Source: CAWEQW01 sp963811365 (lineage in GTDB: Bacteria; Actinomycetota; Actinomycetes; Propionibacteriales; Nocardioidaceae). Taken from it: a stretch of 64,000 nt of DNA. Under the pieces are notes generated by a model that had not been told where the DNA came from, did no database searches, and was given only the letters and a program-made list of their open reading frames with translations. Of this stretch, positions 36,570 through 45,057 are shown piece after piece. The position numbers were made by a program, and so were the translations under genes. The stretch lies in NCBI GenBank assembly GCA_963811365.1, contig CAWEQW010000014.1, positions 128,290-192,289 on the forward strand. The letters are read 5' to 3'. How positions within the stretch are numbered: the stretch's first letter is position 1; each line of letters opens with the position of its first letter.

Positions 36570-38364
36570 GACGTGGCCATCCCGTCAGTACCGCGACGTC
36601 CCCCTCCGCGAGGCGCACCGCGCACTCCTTCCGTCGTACCTTGCCGCTCGTCGTGCGGGGTACCGCGCCCCGGTCGACCACCAGCACCTCGACCTGCACC
36701 GGAAGCTCGGTGGTCACCGCTCGCACCGCCGCGGCGGCCGCCTCTGCAAGCTCCGCGGCGGGAGTGCGCCGATCCGCCTCGACCACCACGCGCACCCGGT
36801 CCGGGTCGCCGGCGTCGGCGAACGCGGCGGCCAGTCCCCACCCCAACGCGGGGTGGGCGTCCAGGACCAGGCGCTCGAAGTCCTGTGGGTAGTAGTTGAC
36901 ACCCCGGATGATCACCAGGTCCTTGAGCCGCCCCGTCACCACCAGCTCGCCGTCGTCGAGGAACCCCAGATCGCCGGTCCGCAGCCAGCGCCCTCCCGGC
37001 TCGCCGCGCAGCGCGGCGGCGAACGTCTCGCGGCTCTCCGCCGGCCGACCCCAGTAGCCGTCGCCATTGCTCTCGGCGCGCACCCAGAGCTCGCCGACCT
37101 GCCGCCCCGGGAGCCGGGCGGTGGTCGCCGGGTCGACCGCGACGACCTCCGTCGAAGGGTGCGGACGGCCGGCGCCGACCAGCGCAACGCCGCCCTCGTC
37201 GCCGGCGCGACGGGCCCACCCGCGGCCGAGCTCCTCGCGGTCGTAACGGGCCACGAACGCGGGGGCGTCGACGTCGTTGCCGCTGACGTAGAGCGTGGAC
37301 TCTGCCAGGCCGTACGCCGGCGTGAACGAGGTCGGCGGCAGCCCGCAGCGGCCGAGTGCCTCGCGGACCAGGTCGACGGTCAGCGCCTGGACCGGCTCCG
37401 CTCCGCACAGCGCCATCCGCCAGCCGCTCAGGTCGAGGCCGGCCGCCGCCTCCGGGGTGAGCCTGGCGACCGCGAGCTGGTAGCCGAAGTCCGGGGCGGC
37501 GGCGATGGCGTCTCGCAGCCCGGAGATCGCCTCGAGCCAGCGCTCCGGGCGGACCAGGAAGGTCTCCGGCTCCATCACCACGCCGTCACCTCCGGAGTAG
37601 AGCGGCTGCAGCAGGCCGGAGCACAGACCCATGTCGTGGTACATCGGAAGCCAGCTCACGCAGGTCGAGGCGGGACCGATGGCGTACCGCTCGCTGATCG
37701 CCCGCTGGTTGGCCAGCATCGCCCGGTGCGTGATCACCACGCCACGGGGGACCGACGTGGAGCCCGAGGTGTACTGCAGGAAGGCGGGCAGGGCCGGGTC
37801 CACCTCACCGAGCCCGGGCAGGTCGTCGCGGCCCGCGGCCCCCGGTGCGGGGTCGGCGTCGAGCAGGTGCAGCACGGCCAGCGCCGGGTGCTCCTCGGCG
37901 GCGGCCCCGAGAACCTCGGCCAGCGCGTCGAGCGAGGTCCCGGGCACCACGGCGGCCACCGGCCGGGCGTCCGTGCAGATCGCGGTCAGCCGGCCGAGAC
38001 GACGGGCCCCGCGAGGGTCCCGTCCGCGCAGGCCGCCGGTCCGGATCGGTGGCACCGGAACGGCCACGAGACCGGCGTACAGGCAGGCCAGGAAGCCCTT
38101 GTGGAAACCGAGCGCGGGCATCGCCGGCACCAGCACCCGGTCGCCGGGCTCGGCGACCTCCAGCAGCGCGGTGGCCAGGCTACGGGCGTCGCGGTCCAGC
38201 TCCGCGGCGGTGCGGGTCTCGGCGACCTCGCCGTCGCGGTCCAGGGCGGTCAGCACGGTCCGGCCCGGAGTACGCCGAGCGGCCTCGGCCAGGATCGCGG
38301 CCACGGTCGGTGCTGCGAGAGAGGTGCCGGGAGCGGCGGTGGTGCTCAGGACGGACGAGGTCAT
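36562..38364 (-). CDS. Fatty-acyl-AMP ligase (FAAL)
   Basis: 600 residues of the adenylate-forming family. Core motifs: FLQYTSGSTSVPRGVVITH (P-loop), SWLPMYHDMGLCSG, AYGLAESTLYVSG, and LRTGDLGFLDDGELVVTGR. The MYHDMGL region and the long insertion before FVARY are typical of FAALs that load carrier proteins directly rather than make acyl-CoA. GGAG before ATG 38364, which overlaps the PurF-like stop by 4 bases. It should activate a fatty acid and hand it to the adjacent ACP1. Confidence 0.92.
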   Translation of the reverse strand: MTSSVLSTTAAPGTSLAAPTVAAILAEAARRTPGRTVLTALDRDGEVAETRTAAELDRDARSLATALLEVAEPGDRVLVPAMPALGFHKGFLACLYAGLVAVPVPPIRTGGLRGRDPRGARRLGRLTAICTDARPVAAVVPGTSLDALAEVLGAAAEEHPALAVLHLLDADPAPGAAGRDDLPGLGEVDPALPAFLQYTSGSTSVPRGVVITHRAMLANQRAISERYAIGPASTCVSWLPMYHDMGLCSGLLQPLYSGGDGVVMEPETFLVRPERWLEAISGLRDAIAAAPDFGYQLAVARLTPEAAAGLDLSGWRMALCGAEPVQALTVDLVREALGRCGLPPTSFTPAYGLAESTLYVSGNDVDAPAFVARYDREELGRGWARRAGDEGGVALVGAGRPHPSTEVVAVDPATTARLPGRQVGELWVRAESNGDGYWGRPAESRETFAAALRGEPGGRWLRTGDLGFLDDGELVVTGRLKDLVIIRGVNYYPQDFERLVLDAHPALGWGLAAAFADAGDPDRVRVVVEADRRTPAAELAEAAAAAVRAVTTELPVQVEVLVVDRGAVPRTTSGKVRRKECAVRLAEGDVAVLTGWPRHG

Positions 38365-39872
38365 GCGACGGCTCCTTGCCTGGGTCGGATGCTGGTCGGG
38401 CTGCTGATGAGCAGCTCGTGCGGGTGGCGCTGGACGGGCAACGGCACCGGCACCGGGTAGCGCCCCGTGATGCAGCCGGTGCAGAACCCCCGCGGGTCCT
38501 GCCCGGTCGCGGCCAGCGCCTCCTCCAGGGGAAGGTAGGCGAGGCTGTCGCAGCCGAGCCGGTCCGCCATCTCCGACAGCGTGGAGACCGCGGCGGCGAG
38601 GTCGGCCTGGTCGCCCGCGTCGATGCCGAGCCGGCAGGGCCACCGCCAAGGTGGCGAGGCGATCCGCAGGTGCACCTCCGCGGCACCGGCCTCGCGCAGC
38701 ATCCGGACCACGGAGCGGGTCGTGGTGCCTCGCACCAGGGAGTCGTCCACGACGACCACCCTCCGGCCGCGGACCAGGCCGGGCACCGCGACCAGCTTGG
38801 CCCGCACGGCGGCCTCGCGCAGGTCCTGGGCCGGCGCCAGGAAGGAGCGCCCCTCCCGGACGAGCCGGATCCCCTCGACGTAGCGCAGGCCGCTGCCCGC
38901 GGCGTACCCGCGCGCGGCGGGCACCGCCGAGGACGGCACGGGGACGACGACGTCACGCGACCCACGGGCCCCCTGCAGGGGCGCGACCGCGGCCAGCAGC
39001 TCCCCGGCGCGGTGCCGGGCCCGCTCGACGGACCGGCCGCCGATGACGGCGTCCGGGCGTGCGAAGTAGACCAGCTCGAACATGCACAGCCGTGGGCCGA
39101 CCTCGTCGGCGGGGAAGGGGTGCAGCGACCGCACGCTGTCCCCGTCGAGCACGACCACCTCCCCGGGCTGCACGTCGCGGACCACGACGGCCCCCATCGC
39201 GGCCAGGGCCGGCGTCTCGGAGGCCAGCGCCCAGCCGTCGGCCAGGCGGCCCAGGCTGAGCGGCCGCATGCCGTGCCGGTCCCGGACCCCGTAGACGCGG
39301 GTGCCGTCGGTGAGCACGAGCACGAACGACCCGACGAGCCGGGGCAGCAGCGAGGCGACCGCCTCCTCGAACGCGGCGCGGTGCTCGGGGGTGCTCGCCC
39401 GCGGAGCCTCGGTCAGGCGAGCGGCGAGCAGGGTCGCGACCAGCTCGCTGTCGGTGCGCTCGGGGTCGTCCGGGAGCCCGGCGGACCGGGCGAGCTCGGT
39501 GCAGTTGACCAGGCTGCCGTTGTGCGCCACCGCAAGCCACCGGCCGCCGACCTCGCGCACCACGGGTTGTGCGCCCGCCGCGCCGCGGGTCCCGTACGTC
39601 GAGTACCGGACGTGACCCACGCCCAGACCGCCGGCGAGCGACTCCACCGTCGCCAACGGGAGCGCCGACCGCACCAGCCCCGGACCGAGCATCACCCTGC
39701 GGGTCCCGGCCACGGGGTCGGCGACCACGATCCCGGCACTGTCCTCCCCGCGGTGCTGGAGCGCCAGCAGCCCATCGCGCACCAGCCGACCGGCACGGCT
39801 GCCGGCGCCGAGCAGGCCGACCACTCCGCAGGCGTCGCGGGGTCGGTCGTCGGTGAGCGCCGATCGGGTCAT
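38361..39872 (-). CDS. PurF-like amidophosphoribosyltransferase paralogue in the cluster
   Basis: 503 residues. After a 14-residue propeptide (MTRSALTDDRPRDA) comes Cys15 of CGVVGLLG, the Ntn glutaminase nucleophile; LQHRGEDSAGI, GHVRYSTYG and AHNGSLVN follow. The C-terminal half has the PRPP site VVVVDDSLVRGTTTRSVV. All residues expected for glutamine hydrolysis and PRPP amination are present. It sits inside a translationally coupled operon of lipid and redox enzymes with no other purine gene, so it is probably recruited for a special product, either making phosphoribosylamine or feeding ammonia to another acceptor. A displaced housekeeping purF cannot be excluded. Confidence 0.85.
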   Translation of the reverse strand: MTRSALTDDRPRDACGVVGLLGAGSRAGRLVRDGLLALQHRGEDSAGIVVADPVAGTRRVMLGPGLVRSALPLATVESLAGGLGVGHVRYSTYGTRGAAGAQPVVREVGGRWLAVAHNGSLVNCTELARSAGLPDDPERTDSELVATLLAARLTEAPRASTPEHRAAFEEAVASLLPRLVGSFVLVLTDGTRVYGVRDRHGMRPLSLGRLADGWALASETPALAAMGAVVVRDVQPGEVVVLDGDSVRSLHPFPADEVGPRLCMFELVYFARPDAVIGGRSVERARHRAGELLAAVAPLQGARGSRDVVVPVPSSAVPAARGYAAGSGLRYVEGIRLVREGRSFLAPAQDLREAAVRAKLVAVPGLVRGRRVVVVDDSLVRGTTTRSVVRMLREAGAAEVHLRIASPPWRWPCRLGIDAGDQADLAAAVSTLSEMADRLGCDSLAYLPLEEALAATGQDPRGFCTGCITGRYPVPVPLPVQRHPHELLISSPTSIRPRQGAVA

Positions 39873-40399
39873 CGCGGGCTCCCTGCCGACGTGGTCGCGA
39901 GCAGGTCGGCGAGGTCGTCGATCGTCGGGACGACGATGTCGCTGCAGGACAGCACCGCGAGGTTCTGACGCATGGTCGTGACGGCCACCACGCAACGGCC
40001 CGCGGCGTGCCCGGCCCACATCTCGGCGGCGGTGCCCATGCTCGCCTCATGGCCGGGCAGCCAGGCGAGGCACACGTCGCTGGCCGCGCTGAGAGACACC
40101 AGCCGGTCGAAGACCCCGGTGAGCAGGAGCAGGGGGTCCGCGAGCCGCTCGCGGAGCAGCGTGCCGGCGTCCGCGAGCGCGTCGTGGGCCGCACGGATCC
40201 GGTCGGCCTCGGGCAGCAGCCACTCGACCAACAGCTCGCCCGGGTCGCGCACCTCGGCGTCCGGCCGGTGCGCGAGCACCAGGTCGCGCAGCCGGGCGCG
40301 GTAGCCCTGGTCCGCCAGGTCGCTGCCGCCACGGGACCCCTGCATCGTCCCGGCGAGGAAGAACGTCCGGGCCTCGCGGAGCCGCTCCACGGCGCTCAC
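39869..40399 (-). CDS. Nucleoside 2-deoxyribosyltransferase-like protein
   Basis: 176 residues with the NDT-like Rossmann pattern: RTFFLAGTMQGSRGGSD at the first strand, DVCLAWLPGHEASMGTAAEM in the centre with Glu as candidate nucleophile, and AVTTMRQNLAVLSCSDIVVP near the end. The superfamily includes nucleoside deoxyribosyltransferases and the CMP N-glycosidases MilB and BlsM of nucleoside-antibiotic pathways. It overlaps both neighbours by 4 bases and follows directly on the PurF-like gene, so the pair may handle a ribosylated intermediate. Substrate unknown. Confidence 0.68.
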   Translation of the reverse strand: MSAVERLREARTFFLAGTMQGSRGGSDLADQGYRARLRDLVLAHRPDAEVRDPGELLVEWLLPEADRIRAAHDALADAGTLLRERLADPLLLLTGVFDRLVSLSAASDVCLAWLPGHEASMGTAAEMWAGHAAGRCVVAVTTMRQNLAVLSCSDIVVPTIDDLADLLATTSAGSPR

Positions 40400-41292
40400 T
40401 CGTCCACCGCCGAGTAGTCGGGCAGCTCGAGACCCGGTGGAGCGACCCGGCGGTGGATCCGGACTCCGGCCAGCACGAACTCGACCACGTCCTGCGGTGT
40501 CGAGCCCACCGAGCGCGCGAGCTGCTGCAGGGTGCCGTCGAACCGGGAGCCACCGGGCCGGCTCACCGCACCCTGGTTGTCGCGCGCCACCAGCCCGCCC
40601 CGCGCCGGTGGCCGGCCGTCCGGCTGGGCGGTCAGCGGGTAGACGACCTCGCGGACGTCGAGGGTCTGCGGGTCCACCGCCCGGATCGAGAGGTTGTTCT
40701 GCTCCGGGTGCAGCAGGATCGGTCGCACCACGTCGGCGGGCGGTGGCACCACGTGCAGCTCCTTCTCGGTGTCCAGCGTGAAGAGCCGGCTCACCGCGTA
40801 GCCGCCCGAGGCAGGCTTGAAGCGGATGTACTCCAGGCGCAGCCGGCCGCGGGCCGGGCTCCAGACCGCGCGCACCCGCGCGGGGCGCGGGGTGCCGTCG
40901 GCGGCCCGGCGGACCGGAAGTGCCGGGACGGTGGCCGCGACCGTGCCGCCCGGACGGGCGTCCGCCAGGCGCAGCCGGATCGGCTCGCGGTGCATGAGGT
41001 ACGGATCCAGCACCTCGAGCCCGTCGTCTCGCCGGACGACGGCCGCGACGTGCCGGCCGTCCACGAGGTAGGCCACCTGCGGTCCGCCGGCCGCGGCGAG
41101 GCGACGGCCGACCTCGAAGGACTGGAAGGCGCAGGAGACGCCGTACGCCGCGGGCACCGGCGTCTCGCCGAAGTACTCGTGGAACTGGGAGGCACTGCTG
41201 TACGGGACCTCGACGACCACCGCGGCGAGCACCCTCGCGAGCAGGTCGGTCCCGGGGTGGTCGGCGGCCTCGGCCCGGCTCACCGCGCTCAC
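40396..41292 (-). CDS. Transglutaminase/NAT-like cysteine enzyme
   Basis: 298 residues. I do not recognise a named family, but the first third holds a Cys-His-Asp series in the order and spacing of the papain-like transglutaminase/arylamine N-acetyltransferase fold: Cys in AAYGVSCAFQSFEVG, His 27 residues on in LVDGRHVAAVV, and Asp 15 further in LEVLDPYLMHREPI. The remainder is beta-rich without motifs. GTG 41292 overlaps the FMO stop (GTGA). A role in acyl transfer or amide formation from a carrier-bound thioester would suit the context; this is inference. Confidence 0.6.
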   Translation of the reverse strand: MSAVSRAEAADHPGTDLLARVLAAVVVEVPYSSASQFHEYFGETPVPAAYGVSCAFQSFEVGRRLAAAGGPQVAYLVDGRHVAAVVRRDDGLEVLDPYLMHREPIRLRLADARPGGTVAATVPALPVRRAADGTPRPARVRAVWSPARGRLRLEYIRFKPASGGYAVSRLFTLDTEKELHVVPPPADVVRPILLHPEQNNLSIRAVDPQTLDVREVVYPLTAQPDGRPPARGGLVARDNQGAVSRPGGSRFDGTLQQLARSVGSTPQDVVEFVLAGVRIHRRVAPPGLELPDYSAVDE

Positions 41293-42575
41293 GAGAGCCG
41301 CCCCAGCTCGCGGCGCAGCAGTCGGAGGTAGGTGGTCAGCTCGAACTGGGTCAGGCTGCGCGGCGAGTCGATGAAGTCGATGCCGCCCGTGACGTCGGCG
41401 ACGCCGGAGCGCTTCGCCTCGGCGAGCCGGCGCGCCTGCGGGGTCCCTTCCTCGGAGCTCCGGATGAAGCGCGCGACCAGCCTGGTCTGCAGATCCACCG
41501 TCGGGAAGTGCCCACCGGTGCCGTCGGTGAGGCCGGCCACGAACAGGTTGTCGTGCCGCCGGGACATCGCCATCAGGTACAGGTCCGGCCGGCCGTCGCG
41601 CCACCCGAGGTGCTCGCCGTCGAGGAACGGCATGCTGATCCGGAACCCGGTGGCGTACACGATCACGTCGACCGCGTCGACGGTGCCGTCCACGAAGTGC
41701 ACCTTGTCGCCGTCGAGGCGCTCGATGTCGGGTCGCGGCGAGACCCGGCCGTGGGCCACGTAGTACGGCAGCAGGGAGTTCACGATCGGGGGCGACTCGA
41801 GCAGCTTGTGGTCCGGCGCCGGAAGCCCGAAGTCCTGCGGTCTCCCGAAGGCGACCCGGAGCAGGGCGCGGTACCCGACGCGCACCAGGCCGATCGGCAG
41901 CCGCAGCGACTGGGAGCTCCGGCCGATCTGGTCGACCGGCCTGCCGAACACGAACTTGGGCACGAAGTGGTAGCCCCGACGCATGCTGATCGTCACCGAC
42001 TCGGCATGGCGCGCCGCGTCCACCGCGATGTCGCAGCCGGAGTTGCCGGCGCCGACGACCAGCACCCGCTTGCCGTCGAACAGCGAGGGGTCCTCGTAGT
42101 CGCGCGAGTGCAGGCTCGTGCCGTGGAAGGCGCCCGGGTATCCGGGCAGCTGCGGTGACCAGTTGTGGCCGTTCGCGACGATCACGCCCCGGTAGTGGCG
42201 CACCGTGCCGTCGGCGGTCCGGACCCGCCAGCCGGTCTCCTCCGGGTCGACGTGCACGACCTCCTGGCCGAAGCGGATGTGCCCGGTCAGGTCGTGCTCG
42301 GCGGCGAACGAGCGCAGGTAGTCCCGGATCGCCTCGTGGCGCGGGTACACGGGAAGGTCGTCGGCGAGAGGGAAGTCCTCGTAGGCCGTGACCGGCTTCG
42401 AGGTGATCGTGTGCGTGGTCGCGTAGACCGAGCTGCGCGGGTTCGTCCGGTCCCAGATCCCGCCCACCTCGGAGTGCGCTTCGAGCACCTCGAACGCGAT
42501 CCCCTCGTTCTGCAGGTTGCGGGCGGCGGCCAGTCCCGAGGGCCCGGCTCCGATCACGGCGTACGGCAGGCTCAT
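41289..42575 (-). CDS. Flavin-containing monooxygenase (FMO)
   Basis: 428 residues. FAD motif AVIGAGPSGLAAARNL, the FMO fingerprint FHGTSLHSRDY (F-x-G-x-x-x-H-x-x-x-Y), NADPH motif VLVVGAGNSGCDIA and the late ATGFRISMPFL. The family oxidises soft nucleophiles such as amines, giving N-hydroxy or N-oxide groups. First gene of cluster operon 1. ATG 42575 is preferred over an upstream start at 42623 that would lie in the promoter region. The divergent MmpL gene starts 162 bases away. Confidence 0.9.
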   Translation of the reverse strand: MSLPYAVIGAGPSGLAAARNLQNEGIAFEVLEAHSEVGGIWDRTNPRSSVYATTHTITSKPVTAYEDFPLADDLPVYPRHEAIRDYLRSFAAEHDLTGHIRFGQEVVHVDPEETGWRVRTADGTVRHYRGVIVANGHNWSPQLPGYPGAFHGTSLHSRDYEDPSLFDGKRVLVVGAGNSGCDIAVDAARHAESVTISMRRGYHFVPKFVFGRPVDQIGRSSQSLRLPIGLVRVGYRALLRVAFGRPQDFGLPAPDHKLLESPPIVNSLLPYYVAHGRVSPRPDIERLDGDKVHFVDGTVDAVDVIVYATGFRISMPFLDGEHLGWRDGRPDLYLMAMSRRHDNLFVAGLTDGTGGHFPTVDLQTRLVARFIRSSEEGTPQARRLAEAKRSGVADVTGGIDFIDSPRSLTQFELTTYLRLLRRELGRLS

Positions 42576-42641
42576 GGGACCCCCCGGCTCGGAGCGGGCG
42601 CGGCTCGCCTCGCTCTTCGACAAACAGGAGCGGGCGCGCAG

Positions 42642-42677
42642 CCGGTTGATACATCGGCCGGCCCGTGTATCAACCGG
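42642..42677. promoter_or_regulatory. Cluster operator 1: 12-bp palindrome in divergent FMO/MmpL promoter
   Basis: CCGGTTGATACA (42642-42653) and TGTATCAACCGG (42666-42677) are perfect complements around a 12-base spacer. The core is TGATAC-N14-GTATCA, exactly as at 50658-50683. Because TTGATA-N16-TATCAA is self-complementary, the site can also be read as overlapping -35/-10 elements on both strands. It is either the operator of a dimeric regulator, the promoter itself, or both. Confidence 0.8.
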
Positions 42678-42737
42678 GCCGGCAGGCGCTCATCTGCACG
42701 TGGGTCCCGGCCGGGGCCGGACGGGAGCACGCGGGCG

Positions 42738-45044
42738 ATGGGCCGACACGAGCCGACCGGACGCTGGAGCCGCTGGGGGGGCGCCGTGCACCGCCGTCGC
42801 TGGCCGATGGTGGTCGGCTGGCTGGTCCTGCTCGCGATCAGCACACCGCTCCTGTGGTCGCTGACCGGCAACCTGGACTCGGGGGGCTTCGAGGTCCCCG
42901 GGTCGCAGTCGCTGCGGGTCGCCACCCTCAAGCAGACCGCCCTGCCGGGTGAGCACGTGCGTACCAGCGTGCTCGTGCTGCACTCCGACCGGCTCAGGGT
43001 CGGCGACCGGACGTACACCGCCGCGGTGGACGTGGCCCGCCGTGCGCTGCGCGGCGCCCCCGGCGTCGCCGAGGTCACCGACCCGCTCACCAGCCCGGGC
43101 TCGGTCTCCCCGGACCGGCACACCGCGATCGTCGGCGTCGGCATCGACGAGCGCCAGGACGCCGCCTTCGCGCACGCCGCGACGCTTCAGGAACGCGTGG
43201 ACCGGGCCCTGTCCGGTACCACGGTGTCCGGGGACATGGCCGGTGACGCACCGTTCTACGCCGCCTTCCAGGCCACCGCCTCGGCGGACCTGAAGGGTGT
43301 CGAGCCGGTGATCGCGCCGCTCAGCGCACTGATCCTGGTCGTGGCCCTGGGGGCGGCGCTGCTCGGCCTCGTCCCGCTGCTGGTCGCGGGGCTCGCGCTG
43401 GCCGTCTCGCTCGGCCTGGTCTCGCTGCTGGCCGAGCACACCACCGTCAACATCCTCACGCAGAACATCGCCACGATGATCGGACTCGGTGTCGGCATCG
43501 ACTACACGCTGTTCGTGCTCCGACCCTTCCGGCAGGCGCTGCGCCGCACGGGCGACCCGGGCCTCGCGATGGCCGAGGCGATGGCCGAGTGCGGCCGGGG
43601 CGTCTCGGTGTCCGCCCTGACCGTGGTGCTCGCGCTGTCCGGGACGCTGCTGGTCGACGTCCCGGCGTACCGGTCCATGGGGCTCGGGGCCATGGTCGCG
43701 GTCGCGGTCGCCGCGACGGCGTCGCTGACGCTGCTGCCGGCGATGCTGTGCACCCTCGGTCGGCGGGTGGAGCTCGGCAGGCTGCGCACGCCGCGCGGCC
43801 ACGTCCGGCGGCGATGGGCGGGGTGGGCGACGTGGCCGGTGCGCCGACCGTGGGTCGCCGCACCGGTGGCCGTGGTCCTCCTCGGCGTGCTGGCCGTCCC
43901 CGCGCTGTCGATGCGGCTCGGCACGTCCGGGCCTGCCATCCTGCCCGCCGACGCCGCACCGCGGGTGGCGGCCGAACGGCTGGCGGACGGCTTCGGCGGA
44001 GGCTCCGCGAGCCCGGTCGAGGTGGCCCTGCTGCTGCCGTCGGCGCCCGATGCGCCCGCCACCCGGGTCGACATGGCGACCGTGCGGGCGGCGCTGACCG
44101 ACCGGACCGAGGTGCTGCGGGTGCTGCCGACCCAGGTGCGCGGGTCGCGGACCCGCACGACTGCTCTGCTCACGGTGGTCACGGACCACGGTCCGCAGTC
44201 GGACCAGGTCATCGGCCTGGTCAAGGCCCTGCGCAGCGAGCTACCCCGGCTCGTGGACGACGGCACGACCGTGCTCGTCGGCGGGGAGCCCGCCCAGAAC
44301 GTCGACCTCAACGACCAGGTCGGAGGCAGCCTCCCGCTGGTGATCGCCTGGGTCCTGCTGATGTCGTTCACCCTGCTCCTGGTCGCCTTCCGCAGCGTGC
44401 TGATCGCAGCCAAGGCGGTGGCCACCAACCTGCTGTCGGTGCTCGCGACGTACGGCGTCCTCGTGCTGGTGTTCCAGGAGGGACACGGAGCCGCGCTGCT
44501 GGCGGTCGCGGCGCCCGGCTTCATCGAGGTCTTCCTGCCGCTGTTCCTGTTCTGCATCCTGTTCGGGCTGTCCATGGACTACGAGGTGTTCCTGCTCACC
44601 GAGGTGCGCGCCCAGCGGCTGCGTGGTGCCACCTGCACCGAGGCGACCACCCACGCGGTGCGCTCGACGGCCGGGGTCATCACCACCGCGGCGGCGATCA
44701 TGGTGGTGGTCTTCACCGGCTTCGCGACCACCAGCCTCACCCCGATCCAGGCCATCGGGTTCGGCCTCGCGGTGGCCGTCCTGATCGACGCCACCGTGGT
44801 ACGGCTGGTGCTGGTGCCCGCGGTGCTGGTGCTACTCGGGGAGCGCAACTGGTGGCTGCCGCGCTGGCTGGACACCGTGCTGCCCGGGTCGTCGCAGCCG
44901 CGGTCGGCACGGGTCCGGGTGCCCCGGCAGCACCAGGCGCCGGAGCCCGACCCGGCTCCCTCGCCTCCCCTCGCCCTCACGGACGTGCGGGTCGAGGTGC
45001 CCGGTCGCGCGGTCGCGCGGCACCTCGAGGATGCGCAGCCGTGA
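42738..45044 (+). CDS. MmpL-type RND lipid exporter
   Basis: 768 residues. Two repeats of an extracytoplasmic loop plus membrane bundle give 11 to 12 helices. The Asp-Tyr pairs of MmpL proton relay are present: GLGVGIDYTLFVLRPFR and LFGLSMDYEVFLLTEVR. The C-terminal tail is Pro-rich. MmpL proteins flip or export complex lipids, so this gene supports a lipid-containing cluster product. It is divergent from the FMO operon and shares its palindromic operator. Confidence 0.93.
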   Translation: MGRHEPTGRWSRWGGAVHRRRWPMVVGWLVLLAISTPLLWSLTGNLDSGGFEVPGSQSLRVATLKQTALPGEHVRTSVLVLHSDRLRVGDRTYTAAVDVARRALRGAPGVAEVTDPLTSPGSVSPDRHTAIVGVGIDERQDAAFAHAATLQERVDRALSGTTVSGDMAGDAPFYAAFQATASADLKGVEPVIAPLSALILVVALGAALLGLVPLLVAGLALAVSLGLVSLLAEHTTVNILTQNIATMIGLGVGIDYTLFVLRPFRQALRRTGDPGLAMAEAMAECGRGVSVSALTVVLALSGTLLVDVPAYRSMGLGAMVAVAVAATASLTLLPAMLCTLGRRVELGRLRTPRGHVRRRWAGWATWPVRRPWVAAPVAVVLLGVLAVPALSMRLGTSGPAILPADAAPRVAAERLADGFGGGSASPVEVALLLPSAPDAPATRVDMATVRAALTDRTEVLRVLPTQVRGSRTRTTALLTVVTDHGPQSDQVIGLVKALRSELPRLVDDGTTVLVGGEPAQNVDLNDQVGGSLPLVIAWVLLMSFTLLLVAFRSVLIAAKAVATNLLSVLATYGVLVLVFQEGHGAALLAVAAPGFIEVFLPLFLFCILFGLSMDYEVFLLTEVRAQRLRGATCTEATTHAVRSTAGVITTAAAIMVVVFTGFATTSLTPIQAIGFGLAVAVLIDATVVRLVLVPAVLVLLGERNWWLPRWLDTVLPGSSQPRSARVRVPRQHQAPEPDPAPSPPLALTDVRVEVPGRAVARHLEDAQP

Positions 45045-45057
45045 GCGGACGTCGCTC

